A stretch of DNA of 49,505 bases from Chara braunii. Lineage: Eukaryota > Streptophyta > Charophyceae > Charales > Characeae. Positions 22,141 to 33,207 of the stretch are shown piece after piece (within the stretch, counting starts at the first letter, position 1; each line of letters starts with the position of its first letter). The stretch spans positions 1,993 through 51,497 of the forward strand of contig BFEA01000753.1 in the NCBI GenBank assembly GCA_003427395.1, given 5' to 3'. The position numbers and the translations under genes were made by a program. The notes under the pieces were generated by a model, which was given only the letters and a program-made list of their open reading frames with translations, did no database searches and was not told where the DNA came from.

Positions 22141-24680
22141 CTTCTCCCTCTCTCCTGTAGGAAGAGCACTCCTGGAATGAAAGCACAGATATCCTGGTCT
22201 GCCTTGCTGCTTGCCAGCCTCCCCTGTGTACACCCGGTCTCTGACAAAGAGGGCTACCACGAACACGGGCATTTTCACCATTGCAGTCAAGACCGTCGCA
22301 GAAAGGTCACCCTGGTGGTGAGCACTTCAACGTCAGTATTTGAGACTGAGACACAGACACCGTCGGACGTAGATAGGTGTTTTCCACAGTCAGCGTTCAC
22401 AGTACCCCCACTTCTATCTACAACTGTTCTACAGGGTGAGAGTACCTGGCCCCAATCACGACCGGATTCGGCTGCACACCACAAACCAACAGGTAAGTAT
22501 AATTTCTCCCCTTTTTCCAACGCTAGTCGGATTGCTACTATTACTTCGATAAGTTATCTTAGTCTCAAGGTAGGCACGGGTCCCCCTCTGAATTAAGCGA
22601 GAGATTCAGAATGAATTTTCTACTAAAACGCGGAAGTATACATCGTCATCTTTCAGCCCCTCGACGTGCACGCATCCGACGTGGCTTTTGAGCCAGGTTC
22701 AATTTCCCCTTTCCAACACTCCCGTTGGCCTCTTCCTCTCGACATCAGCAGCGCGCCCAATCTTTCCCTCGCCATCTCTAATGGCGGGTGCTCCCGGCCC
22801 AAAGAACCCCGCCTGATTCACCTCTCCTTCCTTGCATGCACCTGGTGCACTTTTCAGTCCAAATTCACCCTCTTTTCTAACTCTAAATCTACCAACCTTA
22901 TAGCCAAACTGACCTTACTAACAGATTCGCCCGACTATAAAACCGTAGAATCGGTTTTTATTCGATTGAAATCGGTTAGAAATCGAGGAGTCTACAACTT
23001 TTCTACTTTTTGTTTCCCCCACTCCCGCCATAACTCCGCGCACAACCTTCTCTATCTAGCTCTAATTCTAACCAACTAATCTCAGAACTAACTATGCCAT
23101 TAGAATCGCCTTGTCCAGAAACCCCGAAATTGAATCTTCGTTCATCCAAATCTGGCCAAAAACGAAGCGGATGAACACTTTTTTGTCCTCCCTCTTTCTC
23201 ATCCCCACCATAGCCCGCGCACTAACTTTCTTACTAACCTCCTGAACTACTAACCTATCAGTAAAACTAACATTAGAACCGAGGTCGCTCCGTTTGAAAA
23301 CCCGCACCTCGACTCCTAGTTCGCCCGATTCCGTGCTGAATCGAGCGAGCTATGCCTCCTCACACTCCTTCCTCTTCATCGCTCGGCCATCTCCGCCCTA
23401 GCCTTTTCTCACTAACTGCCTTGCACAATACTCTAATCCACAAACAAACGGCACTACCCAGTTCCCCTCGTCCACAACCCCCCATATCCACCTTCCGTTC
23501 TCTAAAAGTTGTGAGGTAGCGCATAATTTCCTCCTTCTTCAATGCGCCCTGGCTCTTTACTCCGCCTCTTCTTTTGCTTCAGTCCGAATGCACCTGGCGT
23601 GATTTGGCGCCCAGGTTCATTTGGCTTTCTTTACCACCTTGCTGCATCAACCCTCTTTCGTCCGTTCGCTAGCTCGACCCCCGCTTCGCCTACTTACCGC
23701 CCGCTGCTCCCTGCCTTGCTGGCCGGCTCGAGCGCCCGTCTCCGCTCTACCTCACTGCTCGCTGCCGGCCTCCCCTGCTGTCTGTTGCTTCAGCGCCCGT
23801 ACTCTGCCTTAGTGCCTCATCGCCCCTCTGCTGTGCCTCGCCCGTGTCAACCCGACAGTGCCCTGCGGCATCCACCCGTCGGCCCTGTCGCAGCATTATG
23901 CCTCCTACCTACGGGTGGAATCTGCTGGCAAATTTAGTGCCCGCCGCTCAGAGGTAAGTCGTTGCCCGCCCGTTGAGCAGCACTAAGTAAAGACCGTTGG
24001 TACTCATAGGGGAAGGGAACCGAAGGGGAGGCACAGCTACTGTCCCATCACAAGGCTTGGTCCTGATGCTACTGGCTGATCCCTGACCGGTACCACTGAC
24101 CTGCTGTAGTAGGTATCGCATCTGCTGGTGGGCGCAACTCCCACACGTTCCCTCATTGGAGGCCAAAACACGGATGTGGTAGGTACGAGGTTCCCGGTGA
24201 ATACCGCATGCCCCCGCACGACCTCATCGAACCCGAAACGCAGGTCACATACATTCAGCATTTCCGGCCCTTCTGCCTTAAGTGCAATTCCAAACTCAGA
24301 CCCTGACCTCGCCACGTTTCCCAGTCAACGGTGTGGTAAGGTCTTTCGCCAGTATCCCAGACACGCGGGCCCGTCGAGCGAGGCACGCACCTATGGTCCT
24401 CGTCTAGCGCGACGACAGTTGAACTCGGCATCACGTCTGGATTAGGAACAGCATCAGGGCTTACAGGTAAGAATAAGGCTACAGTAAATAATAAAGAAAA
24501 TATAAGTGAAAGTCGCGCGCCCGCGACGCTGCGCACGCCTAGGCACCGCACAGTTGCGCCTCACCGTCAATACCCCATGCCGCCACGCGCGCCTCTCACC
24601 CTGACAAGAACCTATGCTTCCGCTCACACGCACGCTGTCAGGCGGGCGACTCTGCACTTGCGCGACTTGCAAAAAACACG
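22141..24680 (+). other. Pyrimidine-rich block and unassigned GC-rich DNA
   Basis: GTAAGT sites stand at about 22,494 (ACAGGTAAGTATAATTTCTC) and 23,953 (AGAGGTAAGTCG), with a related GTAAGA at about 24,465, which could be donors of a spliced transcript. From 22,670 to 23,950 the plus strand is C/T rich with GCACCTGGTGCA near 22,845. Frames such as the one at 22,078-22,596 were inspected and resemble nothing I know. I make no protein call. Confidence 0.35.
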
Positions 24681-24711
24681 CCAAATACCCTTGTAAGGGT
24701 ATTTGGTACGA
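24681..24711 (-). repeat. TGTCG-palindrome, copy 3
   Basis: Perfect 12-bp arms CCAAATACCCTT and AAGGGTATTTGG (24,681-24,692 and 24,695-24,706) surround GT, then TACGACA. In reverse: TGTCGTACC plus the palindrome and GGCGTG. It is nearly identical, in opposite orientation, to the copy at 27,817. Confidence 0.7.
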
Positions 24712-25785
24712 CAGCGCTCTCAGTACTTCTCAGTGCCCAACACCCTCATCGAAGAGCAGGTTACAACTCGTCATCAGAGCATCTGCACGCTGCCACTTGT
24801 TGAAGGCCTCCAGCTCTGGATCCTCCACAATCTGCCAGCGGAAAGATTCCAGTTAATGAGCCTTGTCCTCCAGCCAGACGGTCGAGGCTGACGCCCCCCA
24901 AGCCACCACTTGTCAGGCCTGGGTTGCAGAGGACAAGATCTCAACCAAGCTCTGGATGTGCCGCCGCTGATCGACCACCTCAGATTGCCATGCGTCTGCT
25001 CATTGCTGGAGCTCCTCTCTAATAGTCATCGCCACTTACACCGTCACGAGTGTCCACGCATGCACCTCCTGCTTCCGAGGTCTCCGCTCGTCACGCCAGG
25101 ATGCCTAAGATAACTAATATGAGGATGTCGCAATCCCCTGCCGCACGCTGTCACCGAAGTCAATGATGGCTATGGACGTGTTAACTCGCCGGATTACCTC
25201 AAAACTGTCGAGGGTTTGGAGCCAATGACCGGGAGCAGCGTCAACCAGTACCACTCAACACGCTAGCGCCTACGGGGTTTTCCTCATGTCTACCGAAAAA
25301 TGAAAGCAAGGAAGCCGGAAGTATTTTCGATGACAGTAAGAACGAATAAGAAGGGGGATAGCACCTGAGAGTAGCACTATGAAGCCCTCTCAACCTGCTA
25401 CGGCTGCCAAATATATGACGCCTTCAACTGGGCCTAATCCCAGGTCTATCGCAAAGGATTTCCGAGTAGAGCAATTTACCTTTGTCTGTGAAACGGTCCA
25501 TCTTAAGTTGCCTGAGCAATTATTAACATTGTCTTTGTTTCATGTATTCTAGTTTCACCCTTGACCGACGGTCTCAGTTGACCACAACAAACTACTTTGG
25601 TTGGATTTCACACAACTACCGGAACCACATTTGGGACCCTTGGGACAATTTTTTCATTCTTCAACAACCACACATCTCACACATCAACGAACAAATTTCA
25701 TTCAACCTCTCTGCAATCTACTCGATGCCAACAATCAACGGCTACAAGCATCATGTCCAGCATCAACGGTAGAGCAACAATGTGA
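24712..25785. other. Unassigned stretch, no gene recognised
   Basis: Mixed-composition DNA between the palindrome copy and the LTR start. Short overlapping frames only. Confidence 0.3.
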
Positions 25786-26419
25786 TGTGACACACCTAGG
25801 CTGTAAGACTGCCTCACCACTCCTCACGGTCCCTCTGCCTTGGCCAGCAACAGTACAAGTCACAGGGGTGTGACCGGCCAAGACAGTCGGCGAAGTCTCA
25901 CTTGTCATGCCCTCCAGTGCATGTCCGCTCGCCTCGCTCATCACGTACGCGAACCAGCGAGCACACAGCCAATCAGGTTGCATTGAGGCCGAGTCATTCT
26001 AATCGCTTGATTTTGGCTGAAGGCTGCACTGTGCGCTAGCCTACGGTAACCTCTACGCCAGTCTAGGTCGTCACCTTTGGTCACCACCTCACTGTTGGTG
26101 ATCGTCCTCCACTTCGGTCCCAAATCCTCTACTGGTCCTATAAAGTCAGGCATGCGGTAAGTTTTTTTTGTCATGAACCCATCAGTCTGTCGTCGTGGCG
26201 ACCGACATCCAACTCCCCTTTCCAATGCCGCGACGACAACCTCTGCGTTAGTCTAGGTCGTCATCTCTAGTTGCAAGCTATTTGAGTATTTTGTGTGGGC
26301 GCTGTGCTCCATCAGAGTCCATCTCAAGCTGTTGTTGATTCTCCATCCATAAAGTTGTGTTGCCATCAGCACCTACGTGTATGCATTTTGCAAGTGTAAT
26401 CGAAACAAGTTTGATTACA
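25786..26419 (+). mobile_element. Probable 5' LTR of an LTR retrotransposon
   Basis: Starts TGTGACACACCTAGG and ends TTGATTACA, one base before a tRNA-iMet primer site. TG...CA ends, a length of about 634 bp, and a TATAAAG box at 26,139-26,145 fit a plant-type LTR carrying its own promoter. Two related stretches (GTCTAGGTCGTCA at about 26,061 and 26,251) show an internal duplication. The exact start could also be 25,781. I found no second LTR in the window, so this is a partial or rearranged element. Confidence 0.55.
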
Positions 26420-26420
26420 C

Positions 26421-26432
26421 TGGTATCAGAGC
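26421..26432 (+). other. Retroelement primer-binding site for initiator Met tRNA
   Basis: TGGTATCAGAGC is the complement of the 3' end of initiator methionine tRNA and is the usual minus-strand priming site of many plant LTR retrotransposons. It stands one base after the LTR end. Confidence 0.75.
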
Positions 26433-27582
26433 AGTTTTCCATTGTCTGCACAAGTATCGCGAGTCGTGACAGCCATAACGGATGAAGAAGAGGGCCGACG
26501 CAAAAAAGGAAGTGACATGAGAAAGAGAGAGATGCACGCATGAGAGAAGCGGACGCCAACCAGCGAGAGAGAAGGAGTTGAGGACAATGAGAGAGAAAGA
26601 GAGAGAAGTGACGAAGTGGAAGGTGAACAAAGTCGGCCATAGCCAAGCTCGAGGACGAGGAGATAGAGGTTAACGAGTAGGAAGAAGCCGCCATAGGTGG
26701 ACATCGTTGAGTTGACATGCGAGCTTTGATTAAGTGTTGACAAGCGTCGATCCGAGGTTGAACGACAAGCATTCAGCGACATTGACTAGCGAGCATTGAC
26801 CGGTTCCTGTTGACCACGCTGGAGTGCGGAGCGAGGAGCGGTATAATCCCTCCAAGCCCTAGCCCTTGTCCCTTATGCCCTGTGGATGTTACACACTCAC
26901 TTTGGTACTTGCTGAGAGTTTGTCATCTCTTCCTGCAATGAGACACTCTTGTCAAGGTCTATAGGTTATGTGGATGTGTGTTGTGATAGGAGTTATAAGC
27001 CAATTTCTGATGGGAATTAGTAGGAGGAGGTATATTTAATGCCAGACGACCTCGGAAAACACGCCAAGATGGCAAGGACCGGTATGGACCGGCAGGTTGC
27101 TCTCGGTGGTACACTATACCCTGAACTCCGAGCTGCAGAATATGTGTCTTGAGAGGACCTTGGTTGTGATCGTTGTCCTGATTGCGATGTTAAATCATTC
27201 CTAAAGACTTATGGGGGATCTCCTTAAATGCCTCCTGATCAGCCAATAATCCTGTGGTGACAGACCAGTAGAAGCTTAGGCTAGAATCGTGTAGTTTACA
27301 GAGGATCGATCCGAAGTTGAAGCCATGTGGGATTGGACAGTGGGTGCCAAAGGCAGTGGAAAGACAGGATTGTGGTTGTGCAAGCATCCGAAGGCTGTGG
27401 TAACTTCTACAGAGAGAGAGAGGGAGAGAGAACAAGTAAGTCTCCAACCTGGCGGCTGGCCTCGTGCTACTTCTATTGATAGGATGAGCAAAATCAAATG
27501 AATTTAGCGTTACAACATGAAAATATACACTGCCACACTTGTTTGTTTGTTTTTGCTTGTATTTGAGTGTATTTGTGTGTGG
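26433..27582 (+). other. Retroelement leader or internal DNA without recognisable gag-pol
   Basis: G/A-rich DNA after the primer site. I see no gag zinc knuckle, protease DTG, RT or integrase motif in any frame. It may be a non-autonomous derivative, or the internal region may be lost. Confidence 0.35.
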
Positions 27583-27655
<73 letters not shown>

Positions 27656-27670
27656 ACACACACACACACA
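27583..27670. repeat. (GA)n then (CA)n compound microsatellite
   Basis: GAGAGA with two AAA interruptions runs to about 27,651, then changes to CACACA up to 27,670. Confidence 0.97.
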
Positions 27671-27816
27671 AACAGAAGAAAAAAAAATGCTTATCTTTTT
27701 TGGGGGGTTATTATTTGATTTCTTTTACCTATCTGCAAATGACAATAATGAACCCCCCCTACATTTCACTTTTTTTTTTCAAGTTATTTCTGGCAGGGGA
27801 CGCTATGCGGACGCGC

Positions 27817-27849
27817 TGTCGTACCAAATACCCTTACAAGGGTATTTGG
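27817..27849 (+). repeat. TGTCG-palindrome, copy 4
   Basis: TGTCGTACC leads into perfect 12-bp arms CCAAATACCCTT/AAGGGTATTTGG (27,824-27,849), then CGTGCATTTCGCAAATC. It is the inverted partner of the 24,681-24,711 copy; about 3.1 kb lies between them. Confidence 0.7.
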
Positions 27850-29303
27850 CGTGCATTTCGCAAATCAGGTCGGTGCAACCTCGTCCGAATTTGACGGGGC
27901 GCTCGTGAATGAGAGTTGAGCCCTCTCCCGGGCAAGCGTCGCGCGTGGGGTATTGTTGACTAGGCGCAACCATGCTCGGCCTAGCAGGGCGTGGCATCGC
28001 AAGTCAACGGGACGCGCGGCCCCTAGCCCTCTTACTGTTTTTTTGTGTTTCCTCCCATTTGTTTTTTTTTATTTTTTTATTCCTAATTTTATTTTTTTTA
28101 CGGGTGCCTTTGACCCGGTGGCCGGGTCCGAGACTGACGTTGGGTTCCACAACCCGGCCCGGCTACTACTTGGCTGGACACGGGTGGCTGTCGTGGTAGT
28201 CGAGGATCTGGAGCACACACTTTTTTACTTTTGAAGGCCGCTCGGGTTCCTGTGTGTTCTGGATGCTAGAAGAAATCCTCTATCCGCCGTCTTGAAACTC
28301 AGACCGAGGAGTTCAACGTGCATGCGAGCCAGTGGGTAATTAGCCCACGAGGCAGAAAGAAACCTGGGTGGCGGGGGTCGCTGCGGGCGCACCGTCCGTC
28401 GGCCACAATCTGTTGAGAGAGGGTCAAGTGTGATTATACCCGCTAGGGCCTACAAGGTGGTGAAGTATGCCTGGGCAATGCGAAGGGGCAGCTGTAAAAG
28501 GTTGCCGCATTGCTGGCTACATGGCCCAAGTTGTCCCAGCAGTAGGCCACTTCGGCCTGCAAAGTTCTCATTTAAAGATTTGCTACAGTGGGGCCAGGGG
28601 GCACCGGTGGGAGGCTGCCACAGTTTTGGCTGTGCGGCAGGCTATCCCAACTGCAAGTGAGATGGACCCACCCCCCCCTTCGGCTTGCAAAAGTTCTGAT
28701 TTGAATATTTGCTACTACCACCAAGATCTGCACCAAGACCCGCTCCACCTGGGCTCGTGCTGCAGGTTCCGCAGCAGGTTCTGCTGCTTTTCATTATTGA
28801 TCAATCTTGAGAAATATGTTGGCAAGAGTGAGAGAGAGTGAGGCATGAGAAGGGGGGAGAGAATGAACCTATCCGCTTTCTAGCTGAATATTCATTCTTA
28901 TTTTTCTTCAAGTGTAGTTAGCTCCAACTTCAAAGTTATATTCCCCTCCTCTGACTGCTATCAGGGTCACGATTGTCATCATGCTGATCAAGGTTTATCT
29001 CGATCATGGTGCATGCCTCGGATTTGTTTACTAAAGTATTGAACGAACCTCGCATGGAAAGCGGCCAAGTGCCCTCGTGAACTAAGGGTTGAGCAGCCGG
29101 CGGAACGAACGCAGCAAAAAGAGAGAAGTGAGAAGGGGGGGAGATGGAAGAGGAGAAAAGAATCTGTCGTTGCCCCTCCGTTCCTCTCGTCGTTTTTTTA
29201 TCGCGTCGCGACTGCTCTTTGCTAGAACCATCCTCGACTGGTTGTGCCCGTTTTCTCTGACTACGAGCTAGAGTAAACGTGGCTGCTACTATGGGCTAGG
29301 TGC
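27850..29303. other. Unassigned stretch, no gene recognised
   Basis: T-rich runs at 28,047-28,100, GC-rich DNA with CCCGGCCCGGC near 28,150, and several short frames. No family was recognised. It may be the body of the element that begins at 27,817. Confidence 0.3.
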
Positions 29304-29311
29304 GAGAGAGA

Positions 29312-29385
<74 letters not shown>

Positions 29386-29410
29386 CAAAAAAAGAGAAAG
29401 AGAGAGAGAA
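29304..29410. repeat. (GA)n microsatellite
   Basis: About 107 bp of GA with minor interruptions. It sits near the CTG-rich block, as the GA run at 5,269 does in the other inverted copy. Confidence 0.97.
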
Positions 29411-30850
29411 GAAGAAGTGAGCGAGGTGCACGTACCTGGCCAGGGCGAAGATCTGCACAGTCGAATTTGCATTTAAGGACTCAATCACCTCCAGTCAACC
29501 GCATTCGTACCTGCCTGCTTACACTGCAGGAAGCCACAGAGGAGTGGGTCTGGTCTGATCTCCAGGCTAAGGGCATTCAGAGAGGGAGAGGACTGAGGAA
29601 AGGTGAAGGGGAGTGAGAGAGGACAACTCACCTTCGTCCGAACTTGGACTAGGAGGTGGCCAGAAGTCAGCAACCAGCTGCAGGGACCTACATGATTATC
29701 ACGTGGGGACTTAGCTGAGGCGATACTTTGGTTGGTTTTCAATGTGAGTTTGCGTTCAGTAGTTTTTTCATTCCACTATCGCTCGTTCTCCTTGAGGAAA
29801 AAAGAGACATGAGGAGAAAGGATCGAGAGTACACACCAGGAAGTCGCGATGGGTTGGTGGATAGCAACGTAAAGTTCAACGTGGTATCCTTCCATACTTC
29901 AATAGGAGATACGTGATCATTCTGCACTAGGTCAGACTCGTGGTCGCTAGGGTTGGGAAGTTGTTTGCCGCTGCAGTCGGCAATCTGGTTTTGCGTGCGA
30001 TTACATAACACTGTTGTTGCTGTAGTGTTGCTGTCGGGACAGGGTGTGACTGTGTTAAAGCTGAAGACTGGTGCTGTAACTTTTCTTTGGAGAGATGTGT
30101 TTGACTTTATACAGGCTGCAGCGAGGGCTGATCCCCGACTGTTGGGTTCTGCTATCGAAGCCTAAGACTGTTGCTTTTTGTTTCAGCGGGGCAGTCGGTT
30201 CTTCTCTGAGTACTGTTGGACAGAATGAAGGCAGTTGCCTTCTTCCTATTTGAAGTTGCTGCTGATTGAGTCTTGCCTCGACCTGCCATTCCCCGTTGTT
30301 GTGTGGTCACTGCATCTTGTTGAGCTGGGCGATTTTTGCTATTGTGTTTTTGGAAGACACAGTCCCCTTCCGAGCCAAGAGCTATTGTGCATGTGCTGTG
30401 CATTTTTGCACAGATACTGTGAACCGACTGTGTTTTTTTTGCATACGATATGCCTTGCTGTGTGACGCTGGGTACTACTATTTGGCACTGCACCTTGTCC
30501 TTTCCTGAGCTGTTGCTAGGCATTGTTGTTATCCCCACTGCTGCACACAGCTACTGAGCACGCAGCGTACTTCTCGAGGTTTGCTGCCTTTTCCCTACAA
30601 CTCGAATAGAGCACAGGGATGTGTTTTATTTGAACGCGGTCTTTCCAAGCTGCGTAGCAGCAAGTTTGGCCAGGAGGAACCACGTTGCAGCTTGGGGAAG
30701 TGGTCAGACTCTACAACAAGGGTTACCATTGCGATTTTGAGGATCGTCAGAAGCCCGAAACTTTGCGTTTTGACTTCGGTTTCACCATATTGCTTGCGTA
30801 TTCTTTTACCACCATTTCGGGCCCCTCAGGTGTGTCAAGGAATCAAGGTC
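29411..30850 (-). repeat. CTG-rich block, second inverted copy
   Basis: TTGCTGCTG, GACTGTTG and CTGTTGCT runs are the reverse of the CAG-rich blocks. Near 30,820 GGGCCCCTCAGGTGTGTCAA matches the block edge seen at 6,787 and, inverted, at 11,317. No gene is supported. Confidence 0.45.
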
Positions 30851-31070
30851 CTCTCACGCGAGTCTGAGCGCACCTCTCTTGTATCTGAACAACTCAATCT
30901 CTCTCCTTCTGTCGTTCTCACTCTTAGTCTAATGTTTTGGTTCAAAGAGGAAGGCAGTAGGTGGGATTGAAACCCGTAATCCGTGCCAAGGCCTCTATGG
31001 GAGGTTCGCTCCACCGATTGCGTGAGCTCTGCCGGGGTTTAGGCGGGACCCTGGAGGCAGGGAACTTTGA
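30851..31070 (-). repeat. Exon-like module and acceptor-like site, third inverted copy
   Basis: AGGTGGGATTGAAACCCGTA, CCGTGCCAAGGCCTCTATGG, CCACCGATTGCGTGAGCTCT and CCTGGAGGCAGGGAAC are the reverse of the module at 11,080-11,215. The usual hairpin-array position beyond it is taken by the 66-bp satellite starting at about 31,260. Confidence 0.55.
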
Positions 31071-31259
31071 GGTTGGCCGACGTAATCTCCTTTAGCATCC
31101 CGTATACCCATATTTATATCACCCTTCATTCAGTTTGACTGAGTTTTGACTTTTGTATATTTCCTTGATTTTCATTCAGGACTTCAAGTGAATCAAAGAA
31201 AATCTACTATGCTTGTTTAATTTTATATTGCTTGAAATGAAATCCACGATGTCTGCTTC

Positions 31260-32400
31260 GATGATTTGAAATAGGCTGGAGATGAGGTCCTCTTGATTGA
31301 TCCGGTCGCTTTGCTCATTTGCCTAAGACATGGGAATGAGACTGGAGATAAGGTCCTCCTGACTGATCCGGTCGCTTTGCTCGTTTGCCAAAGACATTGA
31401 AATGGGGATGGAGATTAAGTCCTCCTGACTGATCCGGTCGCTTTGNNNNNNNNNNNNNNNNNNNNNNNNNNNNNNNNNNNNNNNNNNNNNNNNNNNNNNN
31501 NNNNNNNNNNNNNNNNNNNNNNNNNNNNNNNNNNNNNNNNNNNNNNNNNNNNNNNNNNNNNNNNNNNNNNNNNNNNNNNNNNNNNNNNNNNNNNNNNNNN
31601 NNNNNNNNNNNNNNNNNNNNNNNNNNNNNNNNNNNNNNNNNNNNNNNNNNNNNNNNNNNNNNNNNNNNNNNNNNNNNNNNNNNNNNNNNNNNNNNNNNNN
31701 NNNNNNNNNNNNNNNNNNNNNNNNNNNNNNNNNNNNNNNNNNNNNNNNNNNNNNNNNNNNNNNNNNNNNNNNNNNNNNNNNNNNNNNNNNNNNNNNNNNN
31801 NNNNNNNNNNNNNNNNNNNNNNNNNNNNNNNNNNNNNNNNNNNNNNNNNNNNNNNNNNNNNNNNNNNNNNNNNNNNNNNNNNNNNNNNNNNNNNNNNNNN
31901 NNNNNNNNNNNNNNNNNNNNNNNNNNNNNNNNNNNNNNNNNNNNNNNNNNNNNNNNNNNNNNNNNNNNNNNNNNNNNNNNNNNNNNNNNNNNNNNNNNNN
32001 NNNNNNNNNNNNNNNNNNNNNNNNNNNNNNNNNNNNNNNNNNNNNNNNNNNNNNNNNNNNNNNNNNNNNNNNNNNNNNNNNNNNNTTTGCTCTTTTGCTG
32101 AAGACTTTGAAATGGGGTTGGAGATGAGGTCCTCCGGACTGATCCGGTCGCTTTGCTCGTTTGCCTAAGACATTGAAATGAGGCCGGAGATGAGGTCCTT
32201 CTGACTGATCCGGTCACTTTGCTCGTTTGCTTAAGACATTGAAATAGGGTTGGAGATGAGGTCCTCCTGACTGATCCGATCGCTTTACTCGTTTACCTAA
32301 AACATTGCAATTCGGCTGGAGATGAGGTCCTCGTGACTGATTCGGTCGCTTTGCTCGTTGGCTTAAGACATTGAAATTGGGTTGGGGAGGAGGGGAAAGT
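31260..32400 (+). repeat. 66-bp satellite array with 640-bp assembly gap
   Basis: TCCGGTCGCT-type landmarks recur exactly every 66 bp (31,301, 31,367, 31,433; 32,143, 32,209, 32,275, 32,341). N runs from 31,446 to 32,085. The unit includes GGAGATGAGGTCCTCCTGAC, TGATCCGG and TCGCTTTGCTCG. Because 66 is divisible by three, long frames stay open (minus-strand motif KRPDQSGGPHLQ), but one unit has a stop and no known protein repeat is recognised. The distance across the gap is not a multiple of 66, so the gap size is probably an estimate. Confidence 0.9.
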
Positions 32401-32750
32401 GATACATAGGTCGGTAGGTGCCGACATTTTTTTAAAGAATCTATATGTCTAAGCACAAAGAGTAGACACATACTGACCAGTCCAATATTACTCGACTAAA
32501 CATGAAAAAAAGGGCAGAGAGTGTGTAGGGAGGATGGGGGAGGGAATGTTGTATATAGGGATATGGCTAGTACATCAACATAAAAAAAAAATTGAATTAA
32601 ATAATCATTCTAGAGTAAAATGACATTTTAAATTCTAAATTTTCATTCCATCTTAAAAAATGTCATTCCAATCTTAAAATTTTATGTCTTACTTGAAAAC
32701 TTTCATTCCAAGAATGGGGTATCTCTTTTTATTTGAACTGCATGCTTGAG
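32401..32750. other. AT-rich unassigned DNA
   Basis: AT-rich DNA with repeated TTTCATTCCA and ATGTCATTCC words, probably the outer part of the foldback element that follows. No gene. Confidence 0.35.
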
Positions 32751-32921
32751 ATGGAATGAAAATCTGGATGAGTTCATGAAATATTTTAATTGGACTTTCA
32801 TTCTAAGAAAGAATTTCCAGTCATAAATAGGTTAATCCAATCTAAATTAGACGGTATTTGTTGTAGTAGAATGAAAGTCTTATTAAAACATTTCATAAAC
32901 TCGTCCAGACTTTCATTCCAT
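32751..32921. mobile_element. Foldback/MITE-like inverted repeat
   Basis: Arms of about 54 bp at 32,751-32,804 (ATGGAATGAAAATCTGGATG onward) and 32,868-32,921 (ending GACTTTCATTCCAT) are inverted copies with a few mismatches, separated by about 63 bp. High AT content and no coding sequence fit a MITE or foldback element. Outer boundaries and target duplication are not resolved. Confidence 0.55.
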
Positions 32922-33128
32922 CTGGAACAAATAGATGTAGTTGGAAGGGAAATCTTATATTTAGACGGGAACTTATTAAATTAAATTAAAAATTTTAGAA
33001 TTGGACGAACATTGGAATGATAAGTTATAAATATGAAGGATTTTTTTTTTATGGAATGATTTTTAAACTTTCATTTCTCATGGGAATTTTTCTGTTGATG
33101 GAAATGTGATTTTGATATATATATATAT

Positions 33129-33207
33129 ACTTTCATCGTGTTGTACACTTGTGAGTCAAAATATATATTATATATTTTGACTCATAAGTGTACAACACGA
33201 TGAAAGT
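33129..33207. repeat. 79-bp near-perfect palindrome
   Basis: ACTTTCATCGTGTTGTACAC at the left end is mirrored by GTGTACAACACGATGAAAGT at the right. Base-by-base pairing gives 38 Watson-Crick pairs and one G-T (33,151/33,185) around a single central base at 33,168. The middle is ATATAT-rich. It could be a tiny foldback element or an RNA hairpin. Confidence 0.9.

Noticed and set aside
22078-22596. 172-codon host gene
   Set aside because: No recognised domain, biased composition, and it lies across family modules where other copies do not keep the frame.
26278-26782. Minus-strand Ser/Leu-rich genes
   Set aside because: They lie antisense over the LTR end and primer site, and their composition reflects GA-rich DNA on the other strand.
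31315-32217. 300-codon protein with 22-residue repeats
   Set aside because: Most of it is N, the frame stays open only because the satellite unit is 66 bp, and another unit has a stop.
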